Source of the DNA: Sphingobacteriia bacterium
Lineage (GTDB): Bacteria > Bacteroidota > Bacteroidia > NS11-12g > UBA955
Length of the DNA: 38,015 nt
Assembly: GCA_021151535.1 (NCBI GenBank)
Contig: JAGKXC010000009.1
Coordinates: forward strand, 1-38,015
Direction of reading: 5' to 3'
Every line of letters begins with the position of its first letter. The first letter of the stretch is position 1. The position numbers and the translations under genes were made by a program. Below, piece by piece: positions 34,711 to 38,015 of the stretch. The notes beneath the pieces were generated by a model. The model was not told where the DNA came from. It worked only from the letters and a program-made list of their open reading frames with translations, and made no database searches.

Positions 34711-35234
34711 GAAGCTCGATAATTACGTACAAATACAAGCAAAGCGATAATCATACCCACACTTAAACACATTTCCATCTGGTTTAATGAGAAGGTTTGA
34801 ATTGAGAAATTTTCTTCAAATTGGGAAATTCTTTTTTGTACTTCTGCAGGTTTCTGGTTGATAGCAATAGAAGAATCTTGTCCAATATTTTTCTCAATCG
34901 CCGAATATTGAAGTGATCTAAATTCTTTCATAATAACCGGTTCATTTTTATAAATATGTTGGAACGCAGCGATATTACATAAGGCAACTACGGTAGACAT
35001 AATCATAGAGCCAAACAAGGCTTTACCCATATTAATCGGCTTATCTGTTTTCATCTTCATCAAAGACTTTATAAAGAGATAAACACCGAAGGCGGGAATT
35101 ATAATATTGAAGATTACTGGCAAGGAAGAGATAAAGCTTCTTGATTTATACAAACCATTTTGGTATTGTACTAATAACATGGCTGCGCTCAGGGAGCCGA
35201 ATGCTAATCCGTAGATGATTGATTTTTTAAACAC
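34707..35234 (-). CDS. DUF4199 membrane protein
   Basis: This 175-residue protein has about four membrane helices (near 8-24, 36-55, 70-90 and 148-168) and an extracytoplasmic helical loop between the last two. The arrangement and the YGLAFG, FGVYLFIKSL and MGKALFGSMIMSTVVALCN segments fit DUF4199, a Bacteroidota membrane family without known function. The start is GTG at 35234, and an exact TATTTTTG -7 box ends 5 nt before it, so the operon mRNA may be leaderless. It heads the plsC-gatC-ABC unit. Confidence 0.8.
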   Translation of the reverse strand: MFKKSIIYGLAFGSLSAAMLLVQYQNGLYKSRSFISSLPVIFNIIIPAFGVYLFIKSLMKMKTDKPINMGKALFGSMIMSTVVALCNIAAFQHIYKNEPVIMKEFRSLQYSAIEKNIGQDSSIAINQKPAEVQKRISQFEENFSIQTFSLNQMEMCLSVGMIIALLVFVRNYRAS

Positions 35235-35239
35235 GTTTA

Positions 35240-35247
35240 CAAAAATA
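35240..35247 (-). promoter_or_regulatory. -7 promoter box of the DUF4199-plsC-gatC operon
   Basis: TATTTTTG on the minus strand is an exact TAnnTTTG match ending 5 nt before the GTG start. It overlaps the T-run of the preceding gene's terminator. Confidence 0.5.
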
Positions 35248-35278
35248 AAAAAGAGGTTATCAAATTAAGACAACCTCC
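35240..35278 (-). terminator. Intrinsic terminator of the PUR-family gene
   Basis: GAGGTT (35253-35258) and AACCTC (35272-35277) form a 6-bp stem, extendable past one mismatch. On the minus strand it is followed by TTTTTTATTTTT. It lies about 27 nt after the stop at 35305. Confidence 0.7.
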
Positions 35279-35304
35279 AAATTTTTAACAGGTAAGAACC
35301 AGAT

Positions 35305-35607
35305 TTATTCCTCCTCGGAACGCTGGTACTCGTCGAAGTTGTATTCAGGTAATAAATTGATTTTCACATGTCCGATGGTTTCATTCAACGCATCTGTGAA
35401 CTTGTTAAAATCTTCTTTGTAAAGATGGATTTTTGTTTTGATAAAATTTCCATCATCGTACTTGCTTCTTTTACTTTCGGTAATAGTAACGTAGTAATCA
35501 TTGTTACGAGTAGCTTTTACGTCGAAGAAATAAGTACGTTTCCCTGCACGTATCCTCTTGGAGAAGATCTCTTCCTGTGACTGACTGTTGTAGTTATCTT
35601 CCTGCAT
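35305..35607 (-). CDS. DUF3276 / PUR-family nucleic-acid-binding protein
   Basis: This 100-residue protein matches the bacterial PUR-alpha-like family (DUF3276): EEIFSKRIRAGKRTYFFDVKATRNNDYYVTITESKR, then KTKIHLYKEDFNKFTDALNETI, and an acidic tail. Family members are small beta-beta-beta-beta-alpha proteins that bind single- or double-stranded nucleic acid, known from Borrelia and Bacteroidota. The ATG at 35607 gives the usual short N terminus; an upstream start would add a Cys/Arg-rich stretch without family support. It is transcribed alone and ends at the terminator at 35240-35278. Confidence 0.88.
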   Translation of the reverse strand: MQEDNYNSQSQEEIFSKRIRAGKRTYFFDVKATRNNDYYVTITESKRSKYDDGNFIKTKIHLYKEDFNKFTDALNETIGHVKINLLPEYNFDEYQRSEEE

Positions 35608-35755
35608 AAGACAATTGGTTTTCCTGCAAAATCTACGGCAAATATGCAAAAAATTAAATCAGAATAGCATAATTACGTTTGAGATTTTTTTGAAATTGCA
35701 CAAACAATTGATTTTCAACAACTTACAAATCAAAAAAATTTTAGGATTTTTTCTT

Positions 35756-35773
35756 TAATCAAGAAATTGATTA
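35756..35773. repeat. 7-bp hairpin after the ABC exporter gene
   Basis: TAATCAA (35756-35762) and TTGATTA (35767-35773) form a perfect stem with a 4-nt loop, 8 nt beyond the exporter stop. A T-run follows only about 15 nt later on the minus strand, so it is at best a weak terminator. The rest of the 174-bp gap is AT-rich without clear structure. Confidence 0.35.
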
Positions 35774-35781
35774 TTTACTCA

Positions 35782-37551
35782 CTATTCCAACGATTGGCTT
35801 TCTTGCAGATATCGATAATATTCATTTCGCTCAATTAATTGATTATGAGTTCCTTTGTCTATTATTTTACCATGATCTAAAACAAGAATTTCATCAGCCA
35901 ATTGTAAAGGTGCCAAACGATGTGAAATAATTATCACTGTTTTTCCTTGAAGCTTAGATTTTAAACTATTTATAATTTTTCTCTCTGTTTCGGCATCAAC
36001 TGCACTCAAACAGTCATCTAAAATCAACAATTCAAAATCTTTTATTAAAGCACGGGCGATACTCAATCGTTGCTTTTGTCCTCCAGACAATGACACACCT
36101 CTTTCGCCGATAATTGTCTCTAAACCTAGTGTAAACTGTGCAATATCTTTATCCAATGCTGCAATTCGAATTGCATTATTAAGTAGTTCATCATCAGCTT
36201 GAGGATTTTCAAGACCAAATAATATATTTTCCTTTAGAGTATCAGAAAACAAGAAAACATCTTGGGGAACATAAGCGATGGATCTTCTCAATGAATCAAT
36301 TTTGATCTGATTTATATCAATACCATCAAAAGAAATCATATTTTTTTGGGAATAATATTGAGCTGCGATAAGTTGAGCGAGAGTGGATTTCCCGCTTCCG
36401 GTACGGCCGGTAATACCAATAATTTTACCTTTTTCAATTGAATAATTAACATTTTCGATTGAAGGGTAGGTTTTACCCTCATATGTAAAACTCAAATCAT
36501 GCAGATCAATTCTTGCGTTTAGATAAAATTCTTGCGTTTGATTTTGAGAAGATGAATGGTCTTCAATTTGAATGAACTCATTTATTCTTTTCTGACTTGC
36601 TGCTGCTTTTTGAACAAGAGCTGTAGTCCAACCCAAACTAGCCACAGGCCAAATCATCATATTTAAATAAATCACAAATTCGGCGAGGTTGCCGGCAGTA
36701 AAGGATCCTTTTTCAACCTCCTTACCTCCTAAATACATTACCAAGAGAGTAGAGAAACCCATTAGTAATAACATTAAAGGGAAAAACAAGGCATTGATTT
36801 TCGCTAGGTTCATACTTCTATCGCGATATTCTTTTCCTTCTTTTCTAAATTTCTCAATAAACTGTTCTTCCACTCCAAACGATTTGATAATTCTAATTCC
36901 GGCAAAAGTTTCTTGAGCACTAGCGGTTAAAATAGAAAGTTGTTCTTGAATGATTTTATTACCAACATTCATTTTTGTACTCACATAATAAATTGAGATA
37001 CTCAAAAATGGCAGAGGAATTAACACCCAAGCTGTAAGATGGGCATTAACTTGCACCATTTGATAAATAACAACAGCAAAGGTGGTAAGCATGTTGGCGA
37101 AATACATAATGGCTGGACCAATATACATTCTTACATTGCTCACATCTTCACTCATTCTATTTAGCAAATCGCCTGTCATATGCTTCCTATAGAATGATTC
37201 ACCAAGTTGCTGATATTTATCAAAGAGGAGGTTTTTCAAATCGTATTCCACTTTTCTTGAAACTACCACCAAAGTCTGGCGCATATAATACATAAATACG
37301 CCGCGCAAGAGCGAAACAATTAAAATGGCAAGGCCAAAGAATGCGGCAGCCACAAAAACACTAGTCAGCAGAGATTGGTCCAAATTGCCACTAATCCAAT
37401 AGGAAGTAAAAAGTGCTTCATCTAAACCAATTCTTACTAAAGTAGGAACAGATGCTGAGAATACGTTTGTAGCTAAAACACATAGCAGCCCAACTGTCAT
37501 TAGCAGCCAATATTTTTTCAAATAAGAATTGAGGAAGAAGAGTTCTTTCAT
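35782..37551 (-). CDS. ABC exporter half-transporter with degenerate catalytic site (MdlA/YheI-like)
   Basis: This 589-residue protein joins a six-helix export domain (about 1-310) to an ATPase domain (about 340-589). Walker A is GRTGSGKST (382-390), the Q-loop Gln is 430, the signature is LSGGQ (488-492), Walker B Asp is 512 and the switch His is 544. The catalytic Glu after Walker B is Asp513 (LLILDDCLSAVD). That Glu-to-Asp change marks the degenerate half of heterodimeric exporters such as MdlA, YheI/BmrC and TM287. No partner gene is adjacent. The ATG at 37551 is preferred because an exact -7 box lies between it and the alternative ATG at 37578. Confidence 0.9.
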   Translation of the reverse strand: MKELFFLNSYLKKYWLLMTVGLLCVLATNVFSASVPTLVRIGLDEALFTSYWISGNLDQSLLTSVFVAAAFFGLAILIVSLLRGVFMYYMRQTLVVVSRKVEYDLKNLLFDKYQQLGESFYRKHMTGDLLNRMSEDVSNVRMYIGPAIMYFANMLTTFAVVIYQMVQVNAHLTAWVLIPLPFLSISIYYVSTKMNVGNKIIQEQLSILTASAQETFAGIRIIKSFGVEEQFIEKFRKEGKEYRDRSMNLAKINALFFPLMLLLMGFSTLLVMYLGGKEVEKGSFTAGNLAEFVIYLNMMIWPVASLGWTTALVQKAAASQKRINEFIQIEDHSSSQNQTQEFYLNARIDLHDLSFTYEGKTYPSIENVNYSIEKGKIIGITGRTGSGKSTLAQLIAAQYYSQKNMISFDGIDINQIKIDSLRRSIAYVPQDVFLFSDTLKENILFGLENPQADDELLNNAIRIAALDKDIAQFTLGLETIIGERGVSLSGGQKQRLSIARALIKDFELLILDDCLSAVDAETERKIINSLKSKLQGKTVIIISHRLAPLQLADEILVLDHGKIIDKGTHNQLIERNEYYRYLQESQSLE

Positions 37552-37563
37552 GATAAGCAATTG

Positions 37564-37571
37564 CAAAGTTA
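37564..37571 (-). promoter_or_regulatory. -7 promoter box of the ABC exporter
   Basis: TAACTTTG on the minus strand is an exact TAnnTTTG match, 12 nt before the ATG at 37551 and downstream of the alternative ATG at 37578, so it decides the start. Confidence 0.65.
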
Positions 37572-37668
37572 GCCTCATGCGTTATGATTGCATCATGAAA
37601 AAAGACAATTTTACAAAAACCTTTTTTCTTCAAGTTGGTTAAATTGTTGGGGTAGATTTAAGTTTTCA

Positions 37669-37700
37669 TAGCCAACGGGGCCTGGGCTAACGCCTTGGCT
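37669..37700. repeat. GC-rich hairpin region with two alternative foldings
   Basis: AGCCAA (37670-37675) can pair with TTGGCT (37695-37700), extended past a bulged C by G-C pairs. Alternatively TAGCC (37669-37673) can pair with GGCTA (37685-37689). The 32-bp patch is about two thirds G+C in otherwise AT-rich DNA and sits between two divergent promoters. It could be a dispersed repeat, a small structured RNA or a protein-binding site. Confidence 0.4.
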
Positions 37701-37766
37701 CTGTTGTTTTAAAGACATTTTTTTAAAACTTTTATTAAAACTATCCACATTTTATAAGAATTATAT

Positions 37767-37774
37767 TATCTTTG
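37767..37774 (+). promoter_or_regulatory. -7 promoter box of rpsO
   Basis: TATCTTTG is an exact TAnnTTTG match, giving a leader of about 15 nt before the ATG at 37794. Confidence 0.65.
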
Positions 37775-37793
37775 CATCCCATTTGAGAGAACC

Positions 37794-38015
37794 ATGCATT
37801 TGACCGCTGACAGAAAGAAGGAAATTTTCAAAGCATTTGGTGGCAACGAAGCCAACACTGGTAGTACCGAAGCCCAAATCGCTATGTTCACTGAAAGAAT
37901 TAACTTTATCAGTGACCATTTAAAAACCCAGCGCAAAGACAAGAGCGCAGAATTGTCTTTGATTAAGTTGGTAGGTAAGCGTAGAAGCTTGTTGAATTAT
38001 CTTGCTAAGAAAGAT
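37794..38015 (+). CDS. rpsO: Ribosomal protein S15 (uS15), cut by window edge
   Basis: The first 74 codons are present; the gene runs off the window. The translation begins MHLTADRKKEIFKAFGGNEAN and contains the uS15 hallmarks TGSTEAQIAMFTERINFISDHLKTQRKD and LIKLVGKRRSLLNYL. The family is about 88-90 residues, so some 15 residues are missing. S15 binds 16S rRNA early in 30S assembly. In many bacteria pnp follows, which cannot be checked here. A strong -7 box lies upstream. Confidence 0.95.
   Translation, partial: MHLTADRKKEIFKAFGGNEANTGSTEAQIAMFTERINFISDHLKTQRKDKSAELSLIKLVGKRRSLLNYLAKKD

Noticed and set aside
35674..35681. Promoter for an antisense or small RNA on the plus strand
   Set aside because: TACGTTTG matches the -7 box exactly, but the DNA downstream is AT-rich without a clear hairpin terminator or reading frame, and such 8-mers arise by chance in this base composition.
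37552..37578. Nine-residue N-terminal extension of the ABC exporter from the ATG at 37578
   Set aside because: The -7 box at 37564-37571 lies downstream of that ATG, so the main transcript cannot include it.
1..38015. CRISPR arrays, insertion sequences, prophage, toxin-antitoxin or defence systems
   Set aside because: No regularly spaced repeats, transposase or integrase motifs, terminal repeats or defence-type genes were seen; nearly all reading frames are accounted for by housekeeping or envelope genes.

Overview
This looks like an ordinary chromosomal stretch from a low-GC member of the Bacteroidota. The evidence is two proteins with C-terminal type IX secretion (T9SS) sorting domains, Bacteroidota-typical families (DUF4270 lipoprotein, DUF4199, DUF3276/PUR protein, bacterial GH3 protein, fused MoaC-MoaB), and many genes preceded by a TAnnTTTG-type -7 box rather than an E. 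coli-type promoter. I cannot fix the class or genus from the sequence alone. No insertion sequence, phage gene, CRISPR array, toxin-antitoxin pair or recognisable defence system was found. No gene-free stretch exceeds about 215 bases.

Layout. 1-2740: a terminator, then leftward genes for a SIMPL-domain protein, a lipoprotein esterase and the GTPase Era. 2779-4848: rightward GH16 glycosidase and rfbA/rmlA, converging on tyrS (4851-6149). 6210-8774: leftward GT87-like glycosyltransferase, T9SS cargo protein and small membrane protein. 8845-8916: tRNA-Arg(CCT), converging on a 600-residue GluP/FucP-type sugar transporter with an extra coiled-coil hairpin. 10809-14981: leftward envelope genes (lipoprotein, beta-barrel protein, PM20D1-like M20 peptidase, secreted protein of unknown function).

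15108-20424 is the most coherent unit: a molybdenum cofactor operon in the order moaA, moeA, TSUP transporter, moaD, moeB-like, moaE, moaC-moaB fusion. It covers GTP to molybdopterin and the molybdenum insertion steps, but has no mobA, no modABC and no molybdoenzyme. A 22-bp perfect palindrome separates it from a T9SS-exported Omp28/thioredoxin-like protein (20507-22513), followed by dtd.

22978-26946: panC diverges from an N-domain-only glycogen/starch-synthase-like protein, followed by a DUF4270 lipoprotein and a DAHP synthase. 26959-32934: leftward APC permease, cationic amino acid permease, kbl (threonine/glycine metabolism) and a GH3 acyl-adenylate-type protein. 32998-35234: a tightly overlapping leftward operon DUF4199, plsC, gatC, LolD-like ABC ATPase. 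35305-37551: a PUR-type nucleic-acid-binding protein and an ABC exporter half with a degenerate catalytic site. The window ends inside rpsO (from 37794), which is cut by the window edge.

The points most worth a second look are the degenerate ABC exporter without a visible partner, the DAHP synthase with Gln in place of a metal-ligand His, the MoeB-like protein without its zinc cysteines, the transporter inside the molybdenum cofactor operon, several probable leaderless mRNAs, and a GC-rich switchable hairpin upstream of rpsO. None amounts to a clearly new system; each is a modest, testable oddity.
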